From Zopfochytrium polystomum (taxonomy: Eukaryota > Chytridiomycota > Chytridiomycetes > Chytridiales > Chytridiaceae), in the NCBI GenBank assembly GCA_025765615.1, contig JAIVFJ010000344.1, positions 1 to 60,735 on the forward strand: a stretch of DNA of 60,735 bases. The letters are read 5' to 3'. Below are positions 30,401-41,619 of the stretch, in pieces. Both the position numbers and the translations under genes were made by a program. The notes under the pieces are model-generated. The model was not told the DNA's origin. It was given only the letters and a program-made list of their open reading frames with translations, and did not search any database. Within the stretch, counting starts at the first letter, position 1, and each line of letters opens with the position of its first letter.

Positions 30401-32819
30401 AGCTGCGCAGCTGTCGCCGAACGAGAAGGAAACTCTGCTGGGCACGGGACCGGAGCCTCCACGGGCGCCGGCGGCGGAGACTGCGAGAAAGCTGCTGGGG
30501 CCACCGCTGGAGGAAAGACTCTGCTGCTTGTTCCAAGACCATCTACACCACCTTTTGGAGGCGCTGGCTCTCCTTCAAAGCTTGGATCTTGTGATCCCCG
30601 CCGCGATCGACTTGGAAGCGGTGACCCGGAGCGACCTCGAAATCACCACGGACCACGGCGTCTTCCTGCTGCAAAGCCTCCTCTCCGACCTTCGCAGGGT
30701 CGTGCAAACGTTCCTGATCCCCCTCCGCGAGTCGCCGCTCCAAGTCTACTACACCGCCATCCCGTTCTCCCCATCCAACTCGTCCTTCCTCAAACTCCTC
30801 GCCCCCAAGCAGCCCCCCGGCTTGCGTCTCCCCGTCGTCGTCCGAGGCGGCCGCGCCGACTGGTCGCCGTGCATAAGCACCCTCGAAGGCCACGAAGACC
30901 CCGTCAACTCTGCCGTCTTCAGCCCCGACGGCGCGCGCATCGCCTCCGCCGGCGCCGACGGCACCGTCCGCGTCTGGGACGCCGCGACCGGCCGCCCGCG
31001 CCGCACCCTCGCCGCCGCCCCGCGCGGCGCCAACATCGCGACCGTCGCGTTCTTCCCGGCCGACCCCCGCCGCCTCGTCTGCGCCGCCTCCCACGACAAA
31101 TCCCTCCGCGTGTGGGACTGCGCCGCCGCCGCCGAGCTGCTCCGCATCCCCGGCCACGCCCGCACCATCCTCTGCGTCGCCGTCTCTCCCGACCCGCTCG
31201 CCCCCTGCATCGCATCGGGCAGCGCCGACATGACTATCCGCCTCTGGGACCCGGCGTCCGGCGCCGAGCTCCGCAGGCTGGCCGGGCACTCTTGGGACGT
31301 CAACTCGGTCGCCTTCAGCCGCGACGGCCTCCGCATCGTGTCCGCCAGCCACGACCAGTCCGTCCGAATTTGGGACGTTGCGACGGGCAAGGAGATCGTG
31401 AGCATGCTGGGCCACACGCACTGGGTTCGGTCGGCCGCGTTCAGCCCAGACGGCCAGACGGTCGCCTCTGGAGGCGACGACGGGTCCCTGCGGCTTTGGG
31501 ACGCAGAGACGGGAAAGGAAAAGCTCAAGGCGGAGGGACTGGACAAGATCAACTCGGTCAAGTTCAGCCCCGACGGCGCCGTTGTCGCGATCGCGAGCCA
31601 GGACAAGACGGTCCGCGTTCTGGACGCCGCCACGCTGCGCAAGCTGCGGACGTTTCGCGGGCACTCGCTGGAGGCAACTAGCGTCGACGTCTCCCCCGAC
31701 GGCCGGCGTGTGCTGTCCACCAGCGCCGACCGCAGCGTCCGCGTTTGGGACGCCGCCGCCGCTGCCGACGACGACGACGACGACGACGACTCTCCAGAGC
31801 CTCGCGGCCACTCGCGCTGGGTCCGCTGCGCGGTGTTGAGCCCCGACGCGCGCCGCGTCGCCACTGGTAGCGACGACAGGACCATCCGCATCTGGGACGC
31901 GGCGACCGGCCACGTCTCGAGCACCCTCGTCGGCCACACGGGCCTCGTCGAGTCCATCGCCTTCAGCCCCGACGGCCACCTGGTCGTGACGGCCGGCGGC
32001 GACAAGACCGCCCGCGTCTGGGACGCGGCAACCGGCCTGCCGCTCCGCACCCTCGCCGGCCACACCCTTCCCGTCAACTGCGCCGTGTTCACTCCCGACA
32101 CCGCCAGCGTCATCACCGCCAGCGCCGACACCACCCTGCGCCTGTGGGACGCCGCCTCAGGCGCCACACGCTGCACCCTCGCCGGGCACGCCGACGCCGT
32201 CCTCGCCGCTGCTGTCCGCTCCCCGGACGCCCGAATCGTCGCCTCCGCCAGCCGCGACAAGACCGCCCGCCTTTGGGATCTCCCCGACGCTGCAACGGAC
32301 GCCGCCGTCCCCACCCCGCGCGTTCTCGCCGGTCACGCCGACGCCGTCAACTCGGTCGCGTTCGCCCCCGCCGGCGACCGCCTCGCCACCGCCAGCGACG
32401 ACGGCACCGTCCGCCTCTGGTCCGTCCCCGCCGGCGACGCAATCCGCGCTTTCCTGGCCCACCCGGGCTGCGTCGACTACGCCCTCTTCAGCGCCTGCGG
32501 CCGCTTCCTGGTCTCGTCGGACGGCCAAGCCCGACGATACTGGGACACCACGGCCGACGACGACGACGACGCCGCCGCCGCCGCGGACTCGACGACCGCG
32601 GCGGCGGAGGGCTCTTGGGACCTCCTGCCGTTCGAGCGCAACTTTGGCGCGACCTGGGTCGCCTCGAATTCCAACCCCAGTGCCGCCGCCGCCGCCGCCG
32701 CCCCCGTTCGCTTCTGGCTGCCCCCCGAGCTCCGCGGAAACTGCCAGAACGCCACCGCGACGCGGTTTTTCGCGTTCGGGGCGGGCGTTTCGTTGTTTGT
32801 GGCTTATCGATCGGGTTGA
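27460..32819 (+). CDS. NLR-type receptor 1: PB1-like, TIR, NACHT, WD40
   Basis: Six exons join in phase: 27460-27798, 27860-27974, 28069-28147, 28217-28496, 28555-28814, 28910-32819, giving 1660 residues. Residues about 38-113 form a PB1-like fold (YHDPATGDTFVL resembles the acidic OPCA motif). Residues about 173-295 read as a TIR domain: FISYRHG, FLDVKCLSYGEDWE, VIVLLCSDSS and LLEWELAL, whose Glu 273 is at the catalytic NADase position. The NACHT domain has Walker A GIAGTGKS (450-457) and Walker B VVLVVDALDEC (Asp 556), and ends with FHKSVKDYL. From about 1012 are 12-13 WD40 repeats, including an Asp run in one, then a tail with FWLPPELRG. By family knowledge such proteins sense ligands through WD40, oligomerise through NACHT and signal through the N-terminus. 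Codons are strongly C/G-ending. Confidence 0.85.
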
Positions 32820-33304
32820 GATTATTTTTTTTCCCCCCCCCTTTAACCTTTCCTTTTGCTTTATGGGACGACGAAGACTATGATTAGTTTTCTGTTTTTT
32901 TGTTTTGTTTTTTTTTTTTTGGCTTTTTTCTTTCCCCTATGATAATCTTGGTGAAGTTACGTCGTCCTTCAAGTAGTCAAGCGGCGCGGAACGGGGAAGG
33001 AAGAATAATATTTTCAAAAGGGTTTGTTTGCAGCGTTTTTTGCAAGAAAAACCTGGGGGGGATATAGTACTTGGGAGGCATGGGTTAAGTGCTTGCGGTG
33101 TGCGGTGGCGGGCAAACAAACCGCCCCCTCAAGACGAAACTCGCATCCACCTTTCATCGCCGACGCCAATGCAACATGGATTTTGAAGGGACTCGCTCCT
33201 CCGCAATGATGCCGCTTTGTCTCTCCAAAATTTTTCTTTTTTTTTTGTTTTTTTTTTTTGGAATCAAATGTTTTGACAATGTGTACATTTGGATGAATTG
33301 GCGG

Positions 33305-33349
<45 letters not shown>

Positions 33350-33631
33350 ACAAAACGAACAGAGAGGATGACGAGTTTGGCTCTTGTTCTGTCTGTTTCC
33401 GCAGGTTGCCGCAATGTTCAAATGCCGCGCAACAGGGCTTCATTGACACGGGCGGGCGGGCGGAGCACACACACGCAAACGGCCAGGGCTGAGCACGCTG
33501 ACGGACACTAGACGAGAGAGAGGAGAGAGAGAGAGAAACAGAGAGAGACAGAGAGAGAGAGAGACAGAGAGAGACAGACAAAGAGAGAGAGAGAGGGGCG
33601 CAGCAACCAGACACGGCCCTCAATGCTGACT

Positions 33632-33693
<62 letters not shown>

Positions 33694-33792
33694 TGTGCAT
33701 GATTGGGAAAGAGAATGTATTTAAGCCAAAACGGAGAACCAACCCTCCCAAACCGAACCATCAGGCAAATATCCCAAGTCCATCAACAAATA
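32820..33792. other. Intergenic with poly-A and GA/CT tracts
   Basis: T-rich sequence after the receptor stop, an A run of about 40 bases (33307-33346), then GA repeats (33511-33597) followed by CT repeats (33627-33693) that can pair with each other in one strand. TGTATTTAAG (33717) just before the next gene may be a TATA-like element. Confidence 0.6.
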
Positions 33793-34210
33793 ATGCGCTC
33801 CACCACGATCCTCCTCGCCGTCTTCGGCGCCGCCATCGGGCTGCTTGGCCAGCCAGCCTCGCACGGCGTACACGCTCGGTGAGTTGGCAAGGCGCACCCG
33901 TTTCTCTCCAACAAGAACGAAGCGAATGCCGCCGGCCGACGCGGTTGGAGAGGGGACTTCCGGTGTCAAACTTGAGCCCCGCCGCGGCCGCAGCTGCGAT
34001 CGACGTCGTAAAACCCATTTTCCGATCTAACCCCTTTCCCCAAACCAGCGTAATACCGCACGCCAACATTCGCGTCGACTCGTACGACCCGGACAAGCCG
34101 CCAATCTACGACGAGTACCCGGACTCGCCGCGATCCTCATCCGGCTCCAGCGGGTACTGGAAAACGCCGCCCATTTTCGACAAGACGCCGCAGTCGTCGT
34201 TCAAGCGGCA

Positions 34211-34243
<33 letters not shown>

Positions 34244-34664
34244 CTCGGGCAACCCCGGGCCCTTGTCGTCGTCCAAGCCCTACAAAACCAACTCCCTGGG
34301 CAAGCTCCTCGCGCAGGACCGGCCCGCCACGCACGACCACGAGGCGTCCACGTCCGGCGGTTCCCGACCGCATTCGCCGCAGCACGAGACCCCCGCTGTC
34401 GCCGAGCCGGCGAAGAAGACCCTGATGTCGCGCATGAAGGACAAGGTGTCGAACGCGGGATCAAAGATTTCGAGCGGGTTCAAGAAGATCGTGCCGGGCA
34501 AGAAGGCCGGTGCCAGTGGCCCCACCGAAAGCCACTCTGAAAGGAAGAGCAAGGTGGAGAAGGCGGCGGCTGCGGCTGTGGCGGGTCACGGCAAGGCCGG
34601 GACGGCTACCGGTCGGAGCTCGCCCAAGCCCCAGAAGCAGCTGCAAAGGGCGTGGAGTGTGTGA
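33793..34664 (+). CDS. Secreted Ser-rich protein with basic tail
   Basis: Exon 33793-33878 encodes a signal peptide (RSTTILLAVFGAAIGLLG, cleavage likely after GVHA). A 170-base intron with GTGAGT and CAAACCAG ends leads to exon 34049-34664; the split Arg codon keeps the frame. The mature protein of about 205 residues begins with an Asp/Pro/Tyr segment (YDPDKPPIYDEYPDSP), has a 12-residue Ser run (34208-34245, TCG repeats), a SRMKDKVSNAGSKISSGFKKI amphipathic stretch of 21 residues whose first 20 fit one helix, and a Lys/Ala-rich end. It resembles the other secreted basic-tail proteins in this window in layout. The function is unknown. Confidence 0.65.
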
Positions 34665-34949
34665 GGCGAGGCTGGCTCCGGTAGCATTGTGCATTCCAGG
34701 GAATTAGTGATGTGATGAGATCCTAACCCTTCTTGTATTGATTTTTCTTCCTTTCTGTCTTTTCCTTTCTAGTTAGCCTTTTCTTTTTCTCTGTGGTTCC
34801 ACCGATGCAAAATCAAGCGACTTTTTTTCGTGAGCAGATGTCCGCTCAGAATTGAGTTCATCTTTGTCGTCTCCTTTTGCTGGCCATCCATGAAGCCCAA
34901 ACATCTTCATTCAAGCCTATCGTCGTGCAAAGTTGGCAGCGCCTCTAGA

Positions 34950-36592
34950 AATTCGCATCGAGTATTACGGGACAACGGTGATGGACGAGTATTAGATCAA
35001 CCCTTAAACCATGGGGTAGGCTTTGCGCATCTGCCTGAGTAGCGCTAGTGAGGAGGTTGAGTCTGCTTGAGGAAGATTGCGATTGCGATCGCAAATGCAC
35101 CTCTGGAAAATCGGCAGCTTTTAGTGTTTGTGACTGGCCGATCGTCGGGATCGTCCCGAATTTTGTTGCCCAAAGCGACAATGTCGCCCATGTTCAACTC
35201 GATTTGCAGCCTGTCCTTGTGCCGTGGGAAACGCGGAAAAAATTGTCCAAAAACGTCGAGAGCTTCGACACCTCGGACGGTGCGCCGAAAAGGCTGTAGT
35301 CGTAGAGTGAGTCGCCAAACTTGACCGGATTGAACCGGTACTGCATGGACCAACCTGTTCCCAATGGTCAAAGTCAATAAAGAGTGAGTTCGGTCTCCAG
35401 GTCTTGTCTGCCATGTCTTTGAAATCCTCAACGGCATCCACGTACCGCACTTCTTCGCGTTTGTTGAATTTGCGCTTCCGCCTCGCCAGCGTTCCGTGGA
35501 CACCGATCGGGACGTTGACCGAGGCGCGCGGTCCGGTCAGAGGCAGCAAGAACTTTGTCGCGGACACAAACACGCTGTCTGAGACGGCGTACGGCGGCAG
35601 ATTGAAGTGCTCGCGCATCGGGCTTTCGTTCGACTTCATCTCTTCGTGTACCATCATCTTCCGTAACTCCTCCGTTGTTAACGAGCCGGCATTTGGCAGC
35701 ATGTCGTCCGGAGGAACTTCAATGAGGTCCTCTCTTGAAAAGTTGTTGAAGGTGCGTTCATGAAGCTTGCGCCTCTCCTCCAGCTCGCCACGATCGTCAA
35801 TGATATTCGAACCTGGCACAGTGAAAGGCCCTTGCGGCCGGGAAAGCTTTATCCGGTCGAGCGTCCCACCGCTTCATGATCGAGTTTATTGCGTCGCGCG
35901 ACGCCTCGTCCGCAAACCGCAGGAACGGCACCCGCCGCATCCATTCGCCCGAGCGTATGGACTCTCGGATGGTCTCTCGGACCTCCTCGTAAACGGCGGT
36001 GGAATCGCAACGGTCGCATACCGGCCATGATCAGATTGACCAGCTCCGGGTCTTCGCGATCGTACTTTTGAAAGCGAGACAGCTTCTCCAGTTCCAAGAA
36101 CAACAGCGCCATGCGTGCCAGCGCTGTGGGGTTCACCTCGTTCCTGGTGATGTGCAGGGGCGCCTTGATGCACGCGTCCTTCCCGCACAGTTCGTCGTAG
36201 TGGATCATCGTGGCAAACGCGTGGGACCCGTCGCCCGAGCCGCCGTAAAGGACGCAAAACGGCTCGCCATGCAGCTTCCGAAGGTCGACGGGGGGGCTCT
36301 TGGACGCACTGTGGAGAAAGCTGCGTGTGGTCTCGTTGCCGATGGGGTAGTACTCGAAATACGGGCGGTAATCGACCGTCGAGCGTGCCAGTGTGGACAA
36401 TATTGGCGACCACTTCTTGTGAAAGTCCGTCGACGACAGCGGCTCCACTTTCGCGCCGCCAGCCTCGGCCGCTGGCCGCACTGGTGGATGCAGTCTGGGG
36501 TTCTTGGATCGTCGAAATGGTAAGAGGGTAAGCTTTGCGCACTGGCACACATCGCTGAACTCTGGTGCAATAGGCTCAAACCCACCTACCAT
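34950..36592 (-). pseudogene. DUF4470-like protein gene, multiply frameshifted
   Basis: Consecutive minus-strand frames (36592-35990, 35990-35870, 35819-35350, 35350-34950) carry one protein-like sequence. GSGDGSHAFATMIHYDEL followed by NEVNPTALARMALLFLELE matches the pattern G-x-G-D-G-R-H ... N-D-x-x-P-x-A-L-A-R seen in the fungal DUF4470 domain, often found with MYND fingers. Later parts (GPFTVPGSN, SLFIDFDHWEQ, FGDSLYDYSLFG) continue it in shifted frames. At least four frame changes, at about 36000, 35860, 35345 and 35210, cannot all be introns because the gaps are too short. It is most likely a decayed gene; sequencing indels are the alternative. Confidence 0.5.
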
Positions 36593-36599
36593 TCGAGCA

Positions 36600-37110
36600 A
36601 GCTGCTTTACCCATCATGCAATGCTTGGCACAAGCGGTGATGTTTGATGTCTGCTGTCTACGGAACCTTGCTTGTTGAATTTGAAGGCGCAGCTTGTCAT
36701 CTGCATTTCGAGATTTCGTTCAATAAGTTTCCCACCAAGCACTTCAGCGTTCTTTGTCTGGTAGGCAATGCACTCCACCTTCTGGGTGAGAGGTGTGTGG
36801 GAAACAAGATTGGCTGTGATATTGGGGCACTATTGTACTCCCCGAGGCGTGTTGGAGGAGGGAGCGGAGGTTGTCCTGGTGGGCTGGGGGTGATGGTGGC
36901 GGTGGGCCTGGCGAGGCAGGAGGCTTTGGTGGGGGAGGAGGACCCGGAAGCCAGGAACCCGGGGGCGGCGGCGAGCCTGCCGGGAGTGGAGGCCCCGGCA
37001 GCCGGGAGCCCTGCAAGGTAGCTCAAATAACAGGGAGGTACCTGGCACGCTCCCCGCTGAGAGAGAGAGACACTCAAAAGGACAACAAATGAAAGAAAAG
37101 AAAAAAAGAG
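36600..37110. other. Intergenic, proline-codon-rich on the minus strand
   Basis: The minus strand at 36840-37020 encodes a Pro/Gly-rich segment (PPPPGSWLPGPPPPP) without a start, signal or domain. No gene is called. Confidence 0.4.
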
Positions 37111-37117
37111 AAAACAA

Positions 37118-37774
37118 GTGTCAATTTTTTTTTGTTTTGTTATGGTTTTATTTCAAAGGAAGCAAAAACGAAGTCCTACCGACACCGACGCCACTGCAAC
37201 AGAGGCAACAGCAGCGGTAGTGTTCAATACACGGCCGTCAGATCGAGGGGAAGTCCAGGCCTGGCCCTCGTTTGCTGCTCCCTCCTCCACAAGCACGCAC
37301 ACACTCGTCGTCGCCGCTACAATCGCCCTCCTCGCCCTCCCTGTCGTCGAGGCCAACGCCCCGGCGAACCCGACCGCCGTCGCCGCCGGCGGCCACAAAG
37401 GCCGCGGCCCTCGTCGTAAAGTTCCGGGGGCGTCGCAGATGATGCTGGGCGGGTTAGGGCGTCAGGTGGACGCGATCCAGTGTGCGTTTGGGGACGCGGC
37501 GGCGGGGGTGTCGGCGGCGGAGGTGGAGCAGGCGGAGGAGGTGCGGGTGGAGGAGGTGCGGGCGGCGGAGCGCGTGATGGAGAGGTGTTTGTCGGGTCGC
37601 GGCTGTGCTGGCGGTGTCGCGAGCGCGACGCGGAGGAGGAGGAGGAGGCGGTCGCGGCTTCAACGGCGGCGACGACGGGTGCTGTGCTGGCGGCAAAGAA
37701 GCCGACGACCACCTACGCGCAGGCGTGTGCGCCGTGAGCGCCGCCTCCGAAAACATGACGATGAAGATTGCTGA
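37118..37774 (+). CDS. Possible membrane or secreted small protein
   Basis: A 218-residue frame. The N-terminal 65 residues are Thr/Ala-rich, followed by one hydrophobic segment (THTLVVAATIALLALPVVEA) that could be an internal signal anchor, a Glu/Val/Arg heptad stretch (VEQAEEVRVEEVRAAERVME) of coiled-coil type, and an Arg-rich end. The layout, with a hydrophobic helix, coiled coil and basic tail, is like 4879-5490. The ATG at 37118 follows directly on a purine-rich run. Evidence is only composition and topology, so it may be spurious. Confidence 0.3.
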   Translation: MSIFFCFVMVLFQRKQKRSPTDTDATATEATAAVVFNTRPSDRGEVQAWPSFAAPSSTSTHTLVVAATIALLALPVVEANAPANPTAVAAGGHKGRGPRRKVPGASQMMLGGLGRQVDAIQCAFGDAAAGVSAAEVEQAEEVRVEEVRAAERVMERCLSGRGCAGGVASATRRRRRRRSRLQRRRRRVLCWRQRSRRPPTRRRVRRERRLRKHDDEDC

Positions 37775-37799
37775 TGCCGCAGGGGGCGCCTGACGCGGT

Positions 37800-38416
37800 C
37801 GCGTTGTGGTGAGCGTTGCTCGTCGCGTGGGCACGCGGGGGCACGCGGGGGCACGCGGGGGGGCACGGGGGGAGCACGCGTGCCCTCACTTGCAACTAAA
37901 ACAAAACGAAAAAATTGACAAAAAAACAAAATCATCAATTGCCCATTGCAGAAAGGGACGCTGAGGGGACTCTGTGGGGACGCTGTGGTGAAGTAAAACC
38001 CATAACAAAACAAAATAATTGACACGAAAAAAAAAAACAAAAAAAAAAACAACAAAAAACAAAACAAAAAACAAAAAACAAAACAAAAAACAAAACAAAA
38101 ACAAAACAAAAATCAATTGCTTGTCCATGAACACGACTTCGAAGTGCGGCTGGTCGACTTTCTCGACAAGCAACCAGCCATTGACGCGACGCTTTCGTTA
38201 CAACACAATGAAAGTAAATAAAGGAGGAAAACAAAAACAAAGGAAAAAAAAAAAAAAAAAAGGAAGAACATCGAAAGGGGAAACCGAGAAGCGTCGATGC
38301 GTGAAAAGCGGCTGTCAAAAGATTTCTAGCAGTTTTTTCATAGCGTCCGCATATTGATCCAGATAAAAAGAATTTTAATTCCCCCCTTCCCTTCACCTTT
38401 CCGATCGGAAGCCACG
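37800..38416. repeat. A/C-rich simple-sequence block
   Basis: GGGGGCACGC units (37830-37875), then a long run of AAAAC-type pentamers (38020-38112) and an A run (38243-38260). TTTTCATAGC to the ATG at 38417 is the only room for a promoter of the sensor gene. A paired GACGCTG(A/T)GG unit lies at 37958-37990. Confidence 0.6.
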
Positions 38417-40156
38417 ATGAGCTTCCCAGGTTCGACGACCCCCGTGAGCACGACTGCCTCCCCAACGTCGCCACTGGCACAGGGCCCCAAGCAGTCATGG
38501 TTTTGCCTTCCCCTGTTCTTGGTGATCGCGGGGGTGATTTTTGGCACCACGGCAATCGTAAGTGGAAGATGTTTGGCGCGCAAGCGCGAGAAAAATTAGA
38601 AAAACGCCTACTTTGCTGAACGCGTATCGCGACCACGTTTGCGAATGGGCCGGTGAACGATTACACTAAAAGTGAAACTTTGTACCTCTCAATTTGCCAG
38701 GTCGGCGCCGTCGTTGGGTACATGACCATTTCCCAGGCCAAGGCAACCGCCCTCACTATTGCTGACGAAATTCAAACGGTGAGCCTCCTCATCAAGTACT
38801 GAAGAACAACATTCAATTTGTTGGCCAGTCCTTCATGGAATCCGCCAACTCAACTGTTCGCACGATGCTACGCACCACGATCGATCTGACTGCTCTCCAA
38901 GCATCAGACCTTGATATGGTCGAGTAAGTTTGAGTAAGAAATGCAACGAGGACACTGATTTGAAGTTACAAAAAAAAGCTTCGTCGCGAATGGACCCCCC
39001 CTACAGTTGGTTGGATCAACCCAAAGTGTAAGCAACCGCAGCGCGGAAGAAATAAAATTAACCATTTTGCTTCGTGATTGATAGAACCAGCCGCTTCTTT
39101 CAGCGATCCATTTTCTTTCCTTTTGTGGCGATCTCGGGCATGTACTTTGCTCCAAAAGCAAACGGATCTCAAGCATTTATTGGTGTTTCGCCGTCCACAA
39201 TGGAAATAGACTGCCAAGACGACTCACTAAACAATAGCTTTTGGGTAAAGCGAACAACGAGCACTCTTAGTTCACCTCGAATTCCTTCGGTGATCTTCCG
39301 CTTACCTTCTCTTTTTTTTTCGTACTCATCTTCAAGGCCATACCAGTAACGAGTGTCAACGACGTCGGAAAGCTCACCTTTGCTCCCCCACAATTCCGCA
39401 TCATGCCGCATCTTGAATCCGTACTTACAACCGTTGTGAATGGATTCTGGAAACCCGACCGAGCGCCCGGTCCCAACACATTCATCCTTTCATTCAACAT
39501 TCCGGTGTGGACGGGACATCTGGCATTGAAGGCCCCCACATCGGACTCGCCGGCCGCGGTATTCTTTTCCCTGCTGACGGTCCGCTCCCTGGACGAATAC
39601 CTCCAAAAAATCCCGATGACCCCGAATGGAGTCCTCGCTCTCGTCCACGGCGACAACGGCATGATGTTTGGCGCCACCACCGCAAACATCTCGCAGGCAT
39701 GGCCGAACCAGTACCCCGCCGTCGGCAACCCCAACCCGCTCGTGTCCGCCGCGGCTACCGAGATCGCGCGCCGCTACTCGACGCTGGACCCCGCGGTCAA
39801 CGGCACGGCCGCGATCGGCGGCATCGCCGACCGGACGGGCAAGAGCTTCGAGTTTCCCTTCGCTGGCGACACGGTCTACTGCAGCACAGCGTGGATCGTC
39901 GACGCGCCCGCGAACCTGGCGCTGATGCTCGTCCTCGCGGTCCCGTCCAGCGACTTCTTGGGCCCCGTCAACGTCACGATCAGGAACACCATCATCTTTG
40001 TCGCGCTGTTTTGCGTGTTTGCCCTCCTCCTCGGCGTGCTGCTGTCGTGGGCGCTGGTCCGGCCGTTAAGGAGAGTGATCGTCTCGATCGAAAAGGTGAA
40101 GTGAAAGACCCCACTAGATAATTAAGCACTGACAACCGGCGTGATGGGAACCACAC

Positions 40157-40189
<33 letters not shown>

Positions 40190-40424
40190 CATAATGTCCC
40201 AACAAACACTCTCGAATTCTTCAAACCAGGCCACCAAGTTCGACTTTAGCACGATGCAGAGCGACGTCGTGGCGGGCCACTCGTGGATCGTCGAAATTGC
40301 CAAGTTGGAAGGATCGTTCTTCGCGATGCTGAAAAAGTTTGCCGAGGCCGTGCGGTCCAACAAAGCGCTGGTCATGGGCGGCGCAAATACCCAGAGGAAG
40401 TCTATGGTAAAGGAGACAGTGTGA
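38417..40424 (+). CDS. Cache-type membrane sensor with HAMP-like linker
   Basis: Seven exons join in phase: 38417-38557, 38701-38778, 38829-38923, 38979-39027, 39104-39244, 39337-40095, 40230-40424; 485 residues. A Ser/Thr/Pro N-terminus precedes TM1 (about 28-56). An extracellular region of about 330 residues has helices (QAKATALTIADEIQT) and a double-Cache-like beta domain with two Cys. TM2 (TIIFVALFCVFALLLGVLL, about 386-409) leads to RPLRRVIVSIEK and ATKFDFSTMQSD, like the HAMP/juxtamembrane stretch of fungal receptor cyclases and hybrid kinases. The chain ends 76 residues after TM2, with no cyclase or kinase domain, so it either signals through a partner or has lost its output. The third acceptor (GCTTCTTTCAG) was chosen because it alone keeps phase. 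Confidence 0.65.
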
Positions 40425-41619
40425 AGAATAGAGGCGACTACTGCTTAGAAAACAGAGAAACGAAAAAATATGTCTGAACGCGTCCCGTCTTTGTCAAGTT
40501 TCTAACCCAAGACTCGAACAAGTAATGATCGCCCAAAATGCGAAACTCGAGTTGTGTCGCGTTTGGGACTGCCACACGCCCCAACTTCGGGAGGTCCGAT
40601 GTTTCAAGCGCACTCGGCAAACACAAACGCAAGCAAGTGGGAGGAAGGGCAGTAGCCTCCAAGATCATGTCTGAAAAAATTCCAGAACTGAAACAGCCGA
40701 TAAGAGCCTTCAATCAAGTGCGCATGAGGGAACGGGAATCCGTCCTCCCTCAAACCCCACCCCCGCCCCTTCCCCCCTCCCCAACAAAGATCGAGGCCAT
40801 CCACTCCCTTAAAAGTACCACGTCGGCGCCGCGGCGGCTACGCTACGTCCACCGTCCGCCGCCGGTCAGTCTCCGGTCGCGCTCCACGCGGGCACCGCGT
40901 TAAGCTGCCGGTGACACTTACCATTATGCTCACAATTTTTTTCACCAGCTGAGGAATTGCTGTCAGACTCAGTCTCCCCACTGTCACTGCCAGTGGAACT
41001 TGTGTCTGAATCATCAGTATCATCCTCTTCCTCGTCAACTGTGTCTTCATCCAACTCATCGACAGTCCAGCAAAATGAGCGAATGATCCTCATCCAGATC
41101 AACAGGGTTGAGAGGGTGATCAACTGTTGCATCTGCTAGTTCTAATTTTAATGATTGATGATCGGCTCTGATCTTTATCTGTTTTTCCTTGAGCAGCACT
41201 AGTGTGCTGCCTGATTTGAATGCCAATAGGTAAACGATAGCCCCTAGCATGGTTTTGTGCAGTCTTTGGGTGATGAAGAACATTGCAAACCTTGCAGAGC
41301 ACACAGTGAAGGTGCCAAGGAGCATGTTGCTTTTTCTTTCTTCCTTCTTTTTCTGTGTGTCTGACAAGAACTGTTTCTTTTTTTTTTGTTGCTTGGGAGA
41401 GTATGTCAATTATTGATAATCTTTTGAACTCTTCCTCACATTCTTTCAAACACATTTTTTTCCTGGTGCTTTCCCACACTAATCTTCATATTCAGGTTCA
41501 GACCTTTGCTTTGTTGGAACTTGCTTAGTCGTCCTCTTCCAAACGTCTTTTCAATGTTGTAAATGGATTAAGGTATGAGATTCTGCCCAAAATTAGTAAG
41601 GTTTTGCTAACACTGTACA
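40425..41619. other. Intergenic with an acidic zinc-finger-like fragment
   Basis: On the minus strand 41480-40870, shifting frames carry CVLCKVCNVLHHPKTAQNH, a Cys/His pair arrangement, followed by a highly acidic Asp/Glu/Ser stretch (DELDEDTVDEEEDDTDDSD). It might be the N-terminal part of a decayed transposon gene. 40500-40710 minus is an uncharacterised open stretch. No gene can be completed. Confidence 0.3.

Noticed and set aside
30543..32314. Two long minus-strand frames opposite the WD40 region of NLR 1
   Set aside because: Antisense shadows of the repeats; no motif of their own.
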